From contig CM050453.2 of NCBI GenBank assembly GCA_027563935.2, positions 12,604,001-12,668,000 on the forward strand: a stretch of DNA of 64,000 bases. Reading direction: 5' to 3'. The translations under genes and the position numbers were made by a program. The notes under the pieces were generated by a model. That model searched no databases. It was not told the origin of the DNA and worked only from the letters and a program-made list of their open reading frames with translations. Shown one piece after another: positions 12,642 to 22,965 of this stretch; the stretch's first letter is position 1, and each line of letters begins with the position of its first letter. This DNA is from Costus lasius (lineage: Eukaryota > Streptophyta > Magnoliopsida > Zingiberales > Costaceae).

Positions 12642-12840
12642 GGCTACGTTTGGAGTAGTTTTTACTTTATCAATTTTATTTTTTTTGCCAAAGTTGCTAC
12701 AGTAATGAGAAAGTTGCAATTTTTACCTTTCTCTCGGCAGCCGAAAATAGCATTGTTTATGCACTATAGCTTTTTACTGTAGCAAACGAAAAACAGTATA
12801 CAATGAAAAATGGATGGGAAAGTTGTGTGCCAAACACGCT
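12642..12840. mobile_element. Tourist-like MITE (older copy)
   Basis: About 199 bp with terminal inverted repeats GGCTACGTTTGG and CCAAACACGC. It is the inverted homologue of the cleaner copy at 23216-23414 and shares its flanks, so one insertion was later duplicated with the surrounding block. Its inner part includes 'gctacagtaatgagaaagtt' and its complement-like counterpart, as expected of a fold-back element. Confidence 0.65.
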
Positions 12841-12849
12841 TTATATATC

Positions 12850-13344
12850 CTCATCCTTAACTTATATGTTTTACTTATATCAAGAAAACACCAACAATAA
12901 AAAAAAAGCTAAAGCGAATTAAATAACAAAATAGTCAAAATTAAAATTTGTAAAAAAAATTAAATCACAAGTGAACGTTTTATAAAATCATAGACCAAAG
13001 TCTTGCTTCGAACTATTTAGATAGAATGTGTGTTCCATTGGTAGATGTAAGCACTCTATGTTTTGCATGGGGTATAGAACGGATGCATGATACATATTAG
13101 TAATTCACTATTATAGTATTTATGCATTGTACATCTAAACATACACAACATAAAGATATACACATCTAACGGTAGAATACGCACTCTGCATAACAAATCC
13201 TATGAAAGGTGAAGTTTAGGATTTTTCAACATTTCATTTTTCCTCGAGAGAACTCAACGGCTGCTGTCCCTATTCCAACTGTGCTTCGCACGTGATCTTG
13301 CATCGTTTGCTCCGGTCCCCCAAGTAGGGTTTCGAACGACAAAG
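12850..13344 (+). promoter_or_regulatory. Upstream and 5' UTR region of MetRS exon 1 (plus copy)
   Basis: Conserved with 18428-18744 and 21329-21605 on the opposite strand. It includes a GC-richer stretch at 13258-13350 with 'cacgtgatcttgc' and 'gggtttcgaacgac', and leads without interruption into the region before the ATG at 13483. I see no clear TATA box. The conservation between copies reflects duplication, not necessarily constraint. Confidence 0.5.
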
Positions 13345-13827
13345 GTTAAGACTTCGCTTCCGTCCTCAGCTGCCTCGCCGCCTCTTTCTCGACACGGTCC
13401 AAGAAGTTTCTTGCAAAGAAACAGCGCAACACCACTTTCTAGCAATCCCCTAAACATCCTCTTCCATCGGATCGGGTCGTCCATGACAGATTCCTCAGCT
13501 AACAAGGCCCCTAGCTCCCGATTCTGGGTCGCTGAAACGTGCTCATCACTAGCACCTTGTCATACGTCAACAATGTCCCTCACCTCAGCAACATCATCGG
13601 ATGTAATCATCTTTTCTAAATCTTTTTCTTTTTGCAGGTAAATATTATAAAGGTTACGATTTTTTTTTTGGGATTGGTGAAGGCGTTTTGAGTGCCGATG
13701 TGTTTGCTTAGTACTGCTAGCTTCAGGGGTACAATACGATATATATTTGTGGTACGAATGACTACGGGACAGCCACGGAGTCGAAGGCTATGGAGGAGAA
13801 TTGCTCCCCGAAGGAGATTTGTGATAA
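13345..13827 (+). pseudogene. MetRS exons 1-2, plus-strand pseudogene copy
   Basis: Exon 1 is about 13483-13602: ATG then TDSSANKAP, and in another frame [19 protein letters not shown], which holds the class I HIGH-type motif (HLSN; HLGN in intact copies). The C-run after AACAAGG is one base shorter than a continuous frame needs, so the start and the motif are out of frame. Exon 2 is 13683-13827: [21 protein letters not shown], followed by [10 protein letters not shown] and KEICDK. TAG stops lie at 13709-13711 and 13718-13720, where the sister copy has W and R codons. Splice sites remain (donor GTAATC after 13602, GTGAGT after 13827). No third exon follows; the intron runs into the palindrome centre. 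The product would be a short truncated peptide at best. Confidence 0.88.
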
Positions 13828-15235
13828 GTGAGTGAAATGATATGCCAGTATGCTAATTACGTCTGTGAAATTACTTATTACCTTTTAAATTTTGTTACTG
13901 CTATTTCCGCATTCTTGCTTTTCTGGTAATTGTTTAACGTACACATTAGTTGGTTTTCATATGATGTTATTCAGTGTTTCATAAGTTGCCAAGGAACCAA
14001 AATTATTTCTTACCACAATGCGGCATCACTTACAGCTGTGTGCAATTCATTTATAGATAATATATATATGCAATTAAATAAACGTAATATCGATTTCATT
14101 AATTTATAAGCATATGTTGATGCAATAAAAAATTTTATTCATTGGTAATGTCTCAAGCTATAAACTAGATTTCTTTACATACGTTAATGATTAACTTTAA
14201 AATGTTGTTCACTACGATAGAATTGGAACAAATCACCCTTGATTTTGTTGCAGTTATTAAATTGATATGTTTGGTTTCTGAAAATATCATCCCATTGGGG
14301 ATGTAATATCCTCAATTAAGAATAACAGTATAGTTTTCTTAGCTAACTGCAACTTGTTGATCTTTGTTTGAATTCATACAGTAATAAAATTGTTCAGCAC
14401 AAGTTTCTTTGTGGATTTATAGTTCATTACTTATTGATACATGCAAAAGCTTCACTAATGAGTAAATCTTTTAATATTTTATAAAAAAATATATTTCTAT
14501 AAATATATACGCATGCATTATTTACTGTAATAATTAAGCACAAAATAAAATATGTACCACAGTAAATATAAAATATTTGGTTTATTAGTGAGTACTTGCT
14601 TGGTATATGTTTAGGTATAAGTTAGCAAATATATATCTTTCAACCAAAAACCATCAATCCATATTAGAAGATTTAATATTTTTAGTACTTGCACAATTGC
14701 TCTATTACATATGGTTTTTTTTTTGTCAAATTGGAGACTATTATGGTTTCATATCAGTTACGTAGTAATTGCCTACTATAATATTTTTATGTGAATTAAT
14801 AGTTATTAAACTTTTATTGTTTGATTGTGGGTGGTACCACATAGTATGTCAATGCCCATATTTAATATTAGAATTTATGTTTGATTTTTTTAAAAAAAAC
14901 AATGAGAAAATAAGAGAAAATAAGACACCTTGATGTCTATATATAAGCAAGATCGATGGCTAAAATTAATTCTGCAGCTCAAAATTGATTCTAAAATAGC
15001 TGAAACCATTCTGAGTAATGCACGATAACTCATAATTATAAATACTGTATTAATGCTCAATACCTCATAAAAGTCACACATTAAAACATAAAATTAATTA
15101 GAGAATATTTCATACGTTTCAAACATCAAATTTTAGTGTGATAAGAACCACCAAAAAAATAAAATGTTGAAGCAATAAATGAAACTCATGCTTACAACAG
15201 AGTGTTGTTATAGGAACAATAAAAGAAGTTGATGA
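13345..15235. repeat. Left arm of a ~1.9 kb palindrome
   Basis: Reverse complement of 15505-17148, with point differences and indels. It carries the MetRS 5' UTR, exons 1-2, about 1 kb of intron and 350 bp of inverted R segment (14884-15235). The spacer between the arms (15236-15504) is the rest of an R copy. Confidence 0.88.
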
Positions 15236-15875
15236 TACTTTTAAGATAACTCTTGACTGATTGCCATGATTCTAGTGTTGTTGAAAAGATAAACTAGAGT
15301 GGTTGTATTATACTATATTGTATTCATTCATGTGTTTTTTTTTATAATGGCTTGGAGATTGGGGGTAGGAGAAATGGCAGTTTTGGTGTGCTGAGTTGTA
15401 GATAAGCAAGCTATAGCTGTGACTCGAGTGTAACAAGTCAGTGTGTATATTAAATTCCATGGCTTTGGCTTTAGGGGTAAATGCTTTTAATTTATTGGAT
15501 GTTTGTGATATAATAAGTATCATCCGCTCTTTTTATTGTTCCTATAGCAACACTCTGTTGTTAGCATGAGTTTCATCTATTGCTTCAACATTTTATTTTT
15601 TTAGTGGTTCTTATCACACTAAAATTTGATGTTTGAAACATATGAAATATTCTCTAATTATTTTTATGTTTTAATGTGTGACTTTTATGAGCTGTTGAAC
15701 ATTAATACAGTATTTATAATTATGAGTTATCGTGCATTACGCATAATGGTTTCAGCTATCTTAGAATCAATTCTGAGCCTGCAGAATTAATTTGAGCCAT
15801 CAGTCTTGCCTATATATAGACATCATGGTGTCTTATTTTCTCTTATTTTTTTATTTTTTTTAAAAAAATCAAACA
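15236..15875. repeat. Palindrome spacer and R segment direct copy
   Basis: Matches 11960-12575 in the same orientation. The first ~270 bp is the unpaired loop of the palindrome; the rest (15505-15875) pairs with 14884-15235. No coding sequence is seen. Confidence 0.85.
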
Positions 15876-17148
15876 TAAATTCTAACATTAAATATGGGCA
15901 TTGATATACTATGTGGTACCACCCATTATCAAACAATAAAAACTCAATAACTATTAATCCACATAGAAATATCATGGTAGGCAATTAATATGTAACTGAT
16001 ATGAAACCATCATAGTATCCAATTTGACAAAAAAACCCAATGTAATAGAGCAATTGTGCAAGTACTAAAAATATTAAACCATGTACTATTATTACTGTAT
16101 GAACTCAAACAAAGATCAACATATTGCAGTTAGCTAAAAAAACTATATACTGTTATTCTTAATTGAGAATATTACACCCCCAATGGGAAGATATTATCAC
16201 GGTGACTAATAAATAGTGAAACCAAACATATCAATTTAATAACTGCAACAAAATCAAAGGTGATTTGTTCCAATTCCATTGTAATGAACAACATTTTAAA
16301 GTTAATCATTAACGTATGCAAAGAAATCTAGTTTGTAGCGTGAGATATTACCAATGAATAAAATTTTTTAATGCATCAACGTATGTTTATAAATTAATGG
16401 AATCGATATTACGTTTATTTAATTGCATACAAATATTATCTATAAATGAATTGCACACAGCTGTAAGTGTTGCTGCATTGTGGTAAGAAATAATTTAGGC
16501 TCATTGGCAACTTATAAAAACACTGAATAACTTCATAGGAAAATTAACCAATGTGTACCTTAAACAATTACCAGAAATGCAAGAATGCAGAAATAGCAGT
16601 ACCAAAATATAAAAGGTAATAAGTGATTTCACAGACGTAATTAGCAAACTGGCATATCATTTCACTCACTTGTCATAAATCTCCTTTGGGGAGTAATTCT
16701 CCTCCATAGCTTTCATCTCTGTGGCCATCCCGTACTCATCCGTGCCACAGATATATATTGTATTGTACCCCCGAAGCCGGCAATACCAAGCAAACACATC
16801 GGCACTCAAAACGCCTTCACCAATCCAAAAAAATTTGTCAACTTTACAATCTTTACACGCAAAAAGAAAAAGATGTAGAAAAGATGATTACATCCCATGA
16901 TGTTGCCGAGGTGAGGGACATTGTTGACGTAGGGCAAGGCGTTGGTGATGAGCACGTTTATGCTATCCGGAATCGGGAGCTGGGGGGGCCTTGTTAGCCG
17001 AGGAATCTGCCATGGACGACTCAATCCGATGGAAGAGGATGGATTTGGGGATTGCCAGAAAGTGGTGTTGCACTGTTTCTTTGCAAGAAACTTCTCGAAC
17101 CGTGTCGAGAAAGAGGCGGTGAGGCGGCTGAGGACGGAAGCAGAGTCT
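15505..17148. repeat. Right arm of the palindrome
   Basis: Inverted copy of 13345-15235. Sequence identity with the left arm ends at 17148 ('gaagcagagtctt'), where a ~1.28 kb segment is inserted. The homology resumes at about 18428. Confidence 0.88.
16680..17013 (-). pseudogene. MetRS exons 1-2, minus-strand copy
   Basis: Exon 1 is 16892-17013 and starts ATG GCA GAT TCC ([10 protein letters not shown]). A run of seven C's, one more than a continuous frame needs, shifts this frame to APDSG and a stop. The next frame carries [19 protein letters not shown], then NNVPHLGN, the HIGH-type ATP-binding motif. Exon 2 is 16680-16814 and has an uninterrupted frame: [44 protein letters not shown]. Donor and acceptor dinucleotides are intact. 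A correct base count in the C-run would make this an intact 5' end, so a sequencing error in the homopolymer is possible. Even then no third exon follows on this strand: after ~0.8 kb of intron the sequence enters the palindrome centre. Confidence 0.85.
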
Positions 17149-18427
17149 TAACTCATTTAACTTTTGGTGGAATACGTAACACATCACCTATACATTATCA
17201 ATTGCTTGAATGGTTGCTGACATAACTCATTTCACTTTTGGTGGAATAGGTTATGGATCTTACACAAGCACCTGCATGCTAGGTAATTGCACTGATCAGA
17301 TCATATTGTCTCCCATCTAAATATGATTTTTCTCAAAAAAAAAACACTCCCCAATATATCATTCACAGAGATTTTAGTAGGAAAACCCTTGTGTTTAACA
17401 ACTAGGGCTTCGGTCCTCTTTTCCACAAAAGAAGGATTATTAAAAGGAAAAAAATCTCACGTGTAGGGTTTCTGCTTTAAATATGTTATTGACGAGAACA
17501 AGGAATAAAGAATGAAACTCCTCTTCTAATGACCGTTTTGCAAATCCTTACAAAATGCCATCATCACTTTTTTACAAGTTCAACGATTCCCCTAGTAGCA
17601 AGGTGTAGTCTGAATTTCACAAGCAAGTTTTCGCTCGGCTGATTTTTTTTCCCTGACAAGAATATCTCAAACGATGTTGAAATTGCCAAAATAAATGAAC
17701 CTAATTCGATCAAAAACATGAAAACCTACCAAATTCATCCCACAACAAAACAATTTAGGAACGACAAGAAGCATAAGGAAACAGGTCAAAACCCGGTAGA
17801 TCATATCATACATAGTAAATAATTTTGTGCAAAAATCAGTTTTTTTTATGCGAAACTGTTCTAGTCTAATTTCTTAGGGCAAAAATATACCAGAAAGGGG
17901 GAGAGGCAGATCTATGGCGGAGAGCGCTTGATCTGGAGGCGAAGGGGGAGAGGCAGATCTATGGCGGAGAGCGCTTGATCTGGAGGCGAGCTAGCGGTGC
18001 ACGAGCGAGCCGACGGTGAACGGACGGACAAGGTGCCAGCGAACAGCGTGTCAGTGGCGAATGGGCTCGTCGGCGTCGTGGAAGCGATGCAGGCAACCGG
18101 CCTGAGGGAGCGGCGACAAGGGTTCAATCTGGCGGCGACAGGTGATTTGGCTGTGAGCTCGCTGCAAACGGGCGATGTGGCTGAGGGAGCGGCAGCGAGC
18201 GTGGAAGAAAGGGCATGGGACTCGGGAGGAGAAAAACTAAGGCGTCTGTTGGCTTATTCACCCATTTTGGAAGGATCAGTATAGAAAAGTTTTAAATTTT
18301 TACTTTTATTTTTCTTTTTAAATTTTTTTGTCCGTCCAAAAAAACACAAAGAATCAGCGGAAATATAACTTTTCTTTCATTTCTCCTCATTTTTCTTTCT
18401 TAAGAAACACAATTCTTTCATTTCTCT
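17149..18427. mobile_element. Inserted segment A (first copy), unclassified
   Basis: Interrupts the MetRS 5' UTR homology between 17148 and 18428. It is repeated as 20003-21250. It holds 'aactcatttcacttttggtggaatagg' phrases at both 17150 and 17224, an AT-rich middle, and a GC-rich 300-bp end (17890-18230) that reads like a 5' UTR or first exon on the minus strand (17912-18127). That piece contains a small tandem duplication of 'gggggagaggcagatctatg' at 17898 and 17946. I recognise no protein domain. A transposon carrying a captured gene fragment is one possibility. Confidence 0.45.
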
Positions 18428-18744
18428 TCAAAACCCTAATTGGGGGACCGGAGCAAACGTTGCAAGCTGACGTGCAGAGCACAATTGGAATAGAGACAGC
18501 AGTTGTTAAGTTCTCAAGGAAAAATGAAATATCAAAAAACCCTGAACTTCACCCTTCATAGGATTTATTATGCAGAGTGTATATTCTACTGTTAGATCCA
18601 TATATCTTTATGTTGTGTATTTTTAGATGTACAATGCATAAAATACTATAATAGTGAATTACTAATATGTATAATGCATCCGTTTTATATCCCATGCAAA
18701 ACATACAGTGCTTACATCTACCAATGGAACACACATTCTATCTA
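18428..18744 (-). repeat. Inverted copy of MetRS upstream region
   Basis: Continues the reverse-complement match to 13330-13020 after segment A, ending at 'acacattctatct' (18744). The intact phrase TATCCCATGCAAAACATACA at about 18688-18707 is the empty-site version of the solo LTR insertion at 21606-22960. Confidence 0.8.
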
Positions 18745-19015
18745 ACAGCGTGTTTACAAAGACGAACGGATGGGGGCAAAGGATGGATAATGTTAAAATC
18801 CTTAGTTTACTCAGAGGGATGGATGAAAAACGGTGGATTTTCGGGTGGACGGACGAGGGAAAAATCCCTCGTTTCACGTCCCTCCGAAAGAAGCGGATTT
18901 ACGCGACAAATGCGTTCGCCGCTCGCCACGCTCGCTGCATGCCGCTGAAGCTCCCTTCCTCGGCCGCCCTGAAGCTCCCTTCTGCCATGGATGCATTCGT
19001 CTTACGTGGTTCCTG

Positions 19016-19330
19016 CCTCCCTGCAAGCTCACCCGAGCTCCTCGCCTCCCATCTCCCAGCCGAGCTCTCGGCCTCCTTGCGTTGCTTCGCCTCCCTGTGA
19101 GCTTGCCCGAGCTCCTCGCCTCCCACCTCCTAGCCTCGCCTGAGCTCTCGGCCTCCCTGCGTTGCCCCGCCTCCCACCTCCCCGCCTCGGGCGAGCTCGC
19201 CCGTTCCCACCTCCCCCGAGCTCCCGCCTCCCTGCCTGTGAGCTCTCCCAAGCTCCTAGCCTCCAACCTCCCCGCCTTGCCCAAGCTCCTCGCCTCCCAC
19301 CTCCCTGCCTCGCCGAAGCTCCTCGTCCTC
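19016..19330. repeat. Degenerate minisatellite based on 'cgagctcctcgcctcccacctcc'-like units
   Basis: Phrases such as GAGCTCCTCGCCTCCCACCT recur about every 30-60 bases with variable spacing, mixing 'cgcctcccacctcc' and 'gagctc' modules. This explains the long Pro/Leu/Ser-rich open frames on one strand and Arg/Gly-rich ones on the other. Confidence 0.65.
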
Positions 19331-19733
19331 CTCTTCTTACCCTTTCCGAACAGCCGTTCGTCCTCTTCTTACCCCTTTCCGAGCAGCCACTCGTCCTCCT
19401 CTTCTTACCCCTTTCCTGCCAGCCGCTTGCAGCAACCGACACCGCTCTCTCCCCTCCCCTTCCTCGATGCTAGCCCTAGCCGCTCGCAAACGCCGAAGAC
19501 GATGTTGCTCGCAGATGCCGGAGACGCCGCCGCTGCTCGGAGACGCTGTCACTCGCAGTCGCCGGAGACAACGTCGCTTGCAGACGCTGGAGATGCCGCC
19601 GCCGTTCGCAATGGCCGGAGAGCCCAAGACGGTATTCTGTTGGAACTGAAAAGAATAGTCGTGTGTTCTCTTTACTTTTTCCAAGAGCTAGATACGCCCG
19701 AAGCAAGCGATGAGGTGCAACTCCAATCCTATT

Positions 19734-19982
19734 CTACTCATCAAATATTTCCTTTTTAGTGTATTGCTGCTCTACAGGATTAGAAGTTAGTTGTGTAGAC
19801 AAAACTTCATTTGTCACTTCCATACATTCAATCATTGCCTCTAGCTTATCATTTGTAGCATCTATTTTTGATAAAGCAGCTTCTTGCAACGTAAGAGAAG
19901 CTTCTTGCAATTGAACTGAACTAATCTTTCTTTTATTACTCTTGGATGATATAGCTGAATCATTTGACTTGTATGATGGCAT
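19734..19982 (-). pseudogene. Short frame resembling the C-terminal part of a transposon MYB/SANT-like protein
   Basis: 82 codons, starting MPSYKSNDSAISSKSNKRK, followed by Leu/Glu/Ala-rich helical sequence and a stop. Ser/Lys-rich plus coiled-coil-like tails of this kind occur in ORF1 proteins of PIF/Harbinger-type transposons, but no DNA-binding domain is visible here. The assignment is a family resemblance only. Confidence 0.25.
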
Positions 19983-20002
19983 AGATATTGGGCTTACAGA
20001 AT

Positions 20003-21250
20003 AAGTAACACATCACCTACACAATATCAATTGCTTGAATGGTTGTTGACATAACTCATTTCACTTTTGGTGGAATAGGTTATGGATCTTACACAAGCAC
20101 TTGCATGCTAGGTAATTGCACTGATCAGATCATATCGTCTCCCATCTTAATATGATTTTTCTCAAAAAAACACACTCCCCAATATATCATTCACAGAGAT
20201 TTTAGTAGGAAAACCCTTGTGTTTAACAACTAGGGCTTTGGTTCTCTTTTCCACAAAAGAAGGATTATTAAAAGGAAAAGAATCTCACGTGTAGGGTTTT
20301 TTGCTTTAAATATGTTATTGACAAGAATAAGGACTAAATAATGTGACTCCTCTTCTAGTGTCCGTTTTGCAAATCCTTACAAAATGCCATCTTCACTTTT
20401 TACAAGTTCAACGATTCCCCTAAGAGCAAGGTGTAGTCTGAATTTCACAAGCGAGTTTTCGCTCGGCTGATTTTTTTTCCCTGACAAGAATATCTCAAAC
20501 GATGTTGAAATTGCCAAAATAAACAGTGAGAGTACGAGAACTCTGAACCTAATTCGATCAAAAACATGAAAACCTACCAAATTCATCCCACAACAAAACA
20601 ATTTAGGAACGACAAGAAGCATAAGGAAACAGGTCAAAACCCGGTAGATCATATCATACATAGTAAATAATTTTGTGCAAAAATCAGTTTTTTTTATGCG
20701 AAACTGTTCTAGTCTAATTTCTTAGGGCAAAAATATACCAGAAAGGGGGAGAGGCAGATCTATGGCGGAGAGCGCTTGATCTAGCGGCGAGCTAGCGGCG
20801 CACGAGCGAGCCGACGGTGAACGGACGGACAAAGTGCCAGCGAACAGCGCGTCAGTGGCGAATGGGCTCGTCGGCGTCGTGGAAGCGATGCAGGCGAGCA
20901 GCGTGAGGGAACGGCGACAAGGGTTCGATCTGGCGGCGACTGGTGATTTGTCAGTGAGCTCGCTGCAAACGGGCGATTTGGCTGAGGGAGCGGCGAAAGG
21001 GTGATTAGGTTGGAGGGAGCGGCAGCGGGCGTGGAAGAAAGGGCACGGGACTCGGGAGGACAAAAACTAATGCGTCTTTTGTCTTTTCCGTTTGTTTTGG
21101 GCGAATTAGAACGAGTGTAAAAGTTTTAAATTTATTCTTCTATTTTTCTTTTTAAAATTTTTTGTCCCCCCAAGAGAACAGAAAGAATTAGCGAAAATAT
21201 AAATTTTTTTTCTTTTTTTTTTATTTTTCTCTTCTAGAAAACACAATATT
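20003..21250. mobile_element. Segment A (second copy)
   Basis: Direct repeat of 17176-18427, starting at GTAACACATCACC. Differences include lack of the small tandem duplication seen in the first copy and a 22-base stretch at 20524-20545 absent from copy one. The GC-rich end (20742-21063) again has a minus-strand frame that is not conserved in length between copies, which argues against a functional protein. Confidence 0.5.
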
Positions 21251-21415
21251 AACTTTGGTATTTCGAAACCCTGACCAGAGCAAATATTGCGAGCTCACGT
21301 GTGAAGCACAATTGGAATAGGGACAATGTTAACTTTCGTCATTCGAAACCCTACTTGGGGGACCAGAGCAAATATTGCGAGCTCACGTGTAAAGCACAGT
21401 TGGAATAGGGACAGC
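21249..21415. repeat. Tandem duplication of MetRS-upstream fragment (~85-bp unit)
   Basis: Two units (21249-21327 and 21329-21415) share 'cgaaaccct', 'gaccagagcaaatattgc', 'gagctcacgtgt' and 'ttggaataggg'. Only one unit is present in the homologous places at 13258-13350 and 18440-18500. Confidence 0.75.
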
Positions 21416-21605
21416 AACCATTAAGTTCTCAAAAATGAAATATCAAAAAACCCTGAACTTCACCCTTCATAGGATTTATTATGCAGAGTGTATATTCTAC
21501 TGTTAGATGCGTATATCTTTATATTGTGTATTTTTAGATGTACAATGCATAAAATACTATAATAGTGAATTAGTAATATGTATAATGCATCCGTTTTATA
21601 TCCCA

Positions 21606-22960
21606 TGTTTTAGGCCCGGATCAGGTCGGTTCAGCCCAGAAAAGAAAAGGGTGGTTCGGCCCAGGCCCGGACCCAGGCCCAAGCAGAGGTAGAAGTTCGA
21701 ATTTCCTTACAACACAGCAAAACGGCGTCTTCGCGAGCGAAGCGGACGCGGCTTCGTCTCCGCGAAGCTCGGTTGCGTCTTCAACAGACGACGCGGATGC
21801 GAACGGATGACTTCGAGTCCTCTGCTCCACATCACTTGGACGCGACACGATCGAAACGAAGGAAACGGAAGATCTCCGCGAGAACCGGACGAGGAGCGGA
21901 AACAACAGGCTCCAGAGGCAAGGCGACGGGGTCGCCGGCGACAAAGTCGGACGCGGGCGAAATCTTCGGCAAGAGCGTGCGACGCAGCGAGCGACGAAGG
22001 CGGCTTGTTTTATAAAGGGGGATCTTCGGCACTCGGAGGCAGGAGGCTGAAAAGTTACGAGCGAAAGAGGAGAGTCGTGAGTGAGGCATTGAGCAGAGAG
22101 AAGCGAGCGTGTAACGGCGGCGACTCTCGCCACCGACGTGAGGAACTGAGACGAGAGGTGAGAGTTTAGGGTTTTTGTAACCTTCTAACGTGAATAAGAG
22201 GTGAAATTTCCCTATCTTCCCGGTGTTCTCTGCTTTCGTGTTTTCCGGCGAGTTCCTCTGCTCCGGTGCGAGTTCGGCGTTCTTCGGTGTACGGCGGCGA
22301 CGAACCTAGGCAGCAGGCGGCTGCTAGGTCGTCGACGATCGGCGACGAGGCGAGACACAGGCGGTGTCTTCCCCTTGTCGTAAATCTTCTCCGGCGACGG
22401 TAACGAACGCGAACGCGGCGAACGTTTGCGCGGCGAGACAAAGACGACGACGAAGCGAACGAGCGGCGTTCGGTTCGAGGCGAGTTGGAGGCTGACGCAA
22501 GCGGACGTCAGTAGGAAGAAGTCAAAATTGGCGGCGCGAATTCGAAATCGAAATCGATTTCGCGTGCCGACGTCAGCGTGACGTCATCTGGAGAGCGAGT
22601 TCGCGGCGACGGAATTAATCGGTGGCTGACGTCAGCGTGACGTCAGCAAGGGCGATTCGGCGGCGATTTTCAACAGTGAATTCGATTTAATTTGGTATTT
22701 GATTTTGACTTCGGTCAAAATCCAAATTGAGGTATAATTTGGGGTTTTCAATTCTTTTTCGGATTTCTCAAATTAGGGTTAGGGTTTCTTTTGAGAGACT
22801 TGTAATTTGGGAAGAAAAATTGAGCGGGAACTAGGGTTTCGAATTTGGGGACGAGATTCGGTCCGGAAACCCTAGCGCGATCACGTTCCGGTGTTCCGCC
22901 GGACGGCTCTGAGACAACAGATAAGCGTTGTTTTTAGGCCGTTTCGACCGGGGCGTGACA
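21606..22960 (-). mobile_element. Solo LTR, Ty3/gypsy-like, TSD CCATG
   Basis: A ~1.35 kb insertion beginning TTTTAGGCCCGG (the usual TG may have been lost or may overlap the TSD) and ending GGGGCGTGACA. It is bounded by CCATG at 21603-21607 and 22961-22965. The uninterrupted site is seen at 18688-18707 in the duplicated copy. GC-rich sequence with repeated 'gacgtcagcgtgacgtca' phrases at 22567-22590 and 22627-22650 suggests regulatory content. No internal domain remains, as expected after LTR-LTR recombination. Strand is uncertain: the GTGACA terminus is drawn as the 3' end by analogy with the element at 23457, which would make it plus. Confidence 0.7.
22567..22650. promoter_or_regulatory. 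Paired TGACGTCA-rich motifs in solo LTR
   Basis: 'GACGTCAGCGTGACGTCA' occurs at about 22570 and again at about 22628, and TGACGTCA-type cores match the known bZIP (TGA/CRE-like) consensus. A further GACGTCAG lies at 22504. The arrangement suggests transcription-factor sites in the LTR, though nothing shows function. Confidence 0.45.
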
Positions 22961-22965
22961 CCATG

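Larger units (their letters stand above)
18745..20002. mobile_element. Block B: GC-rich insertion of unknown class
   Basis: Lies between the MetRS-upstream copy and the second segment A, and has no counterpart in the duplicated block at 23012. It starts AACAGCGTGTTTAC and contains a GC-rich Leu/Pro/Ser-coding-looking stretch with a degenerate minisatellite (19016-19330). It ends with an AT-rich part that carries an 82-codon minus-strand frame (19734-19982). The long frames in several phases over 18833-19759 follow from base composition and are not credible genes. No clear terminal inverted repeat was found. Confidence 0.4.

Noticed and set aside
18833..19759. Long open frame of 308 codons (Leu/Pro/Ser-rich) in GC-rich block
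   Set aside because: Explained by a degenerate minisatellite and GC bias; long frames exist on both strands in the same place and no domain is present.
21621..22133. 170-codon minus-strand frame at 21.6-22.1 kb
   Set aside because: Arg/Ser/Pro-rich with no motif, wholly inside the solo LTR.
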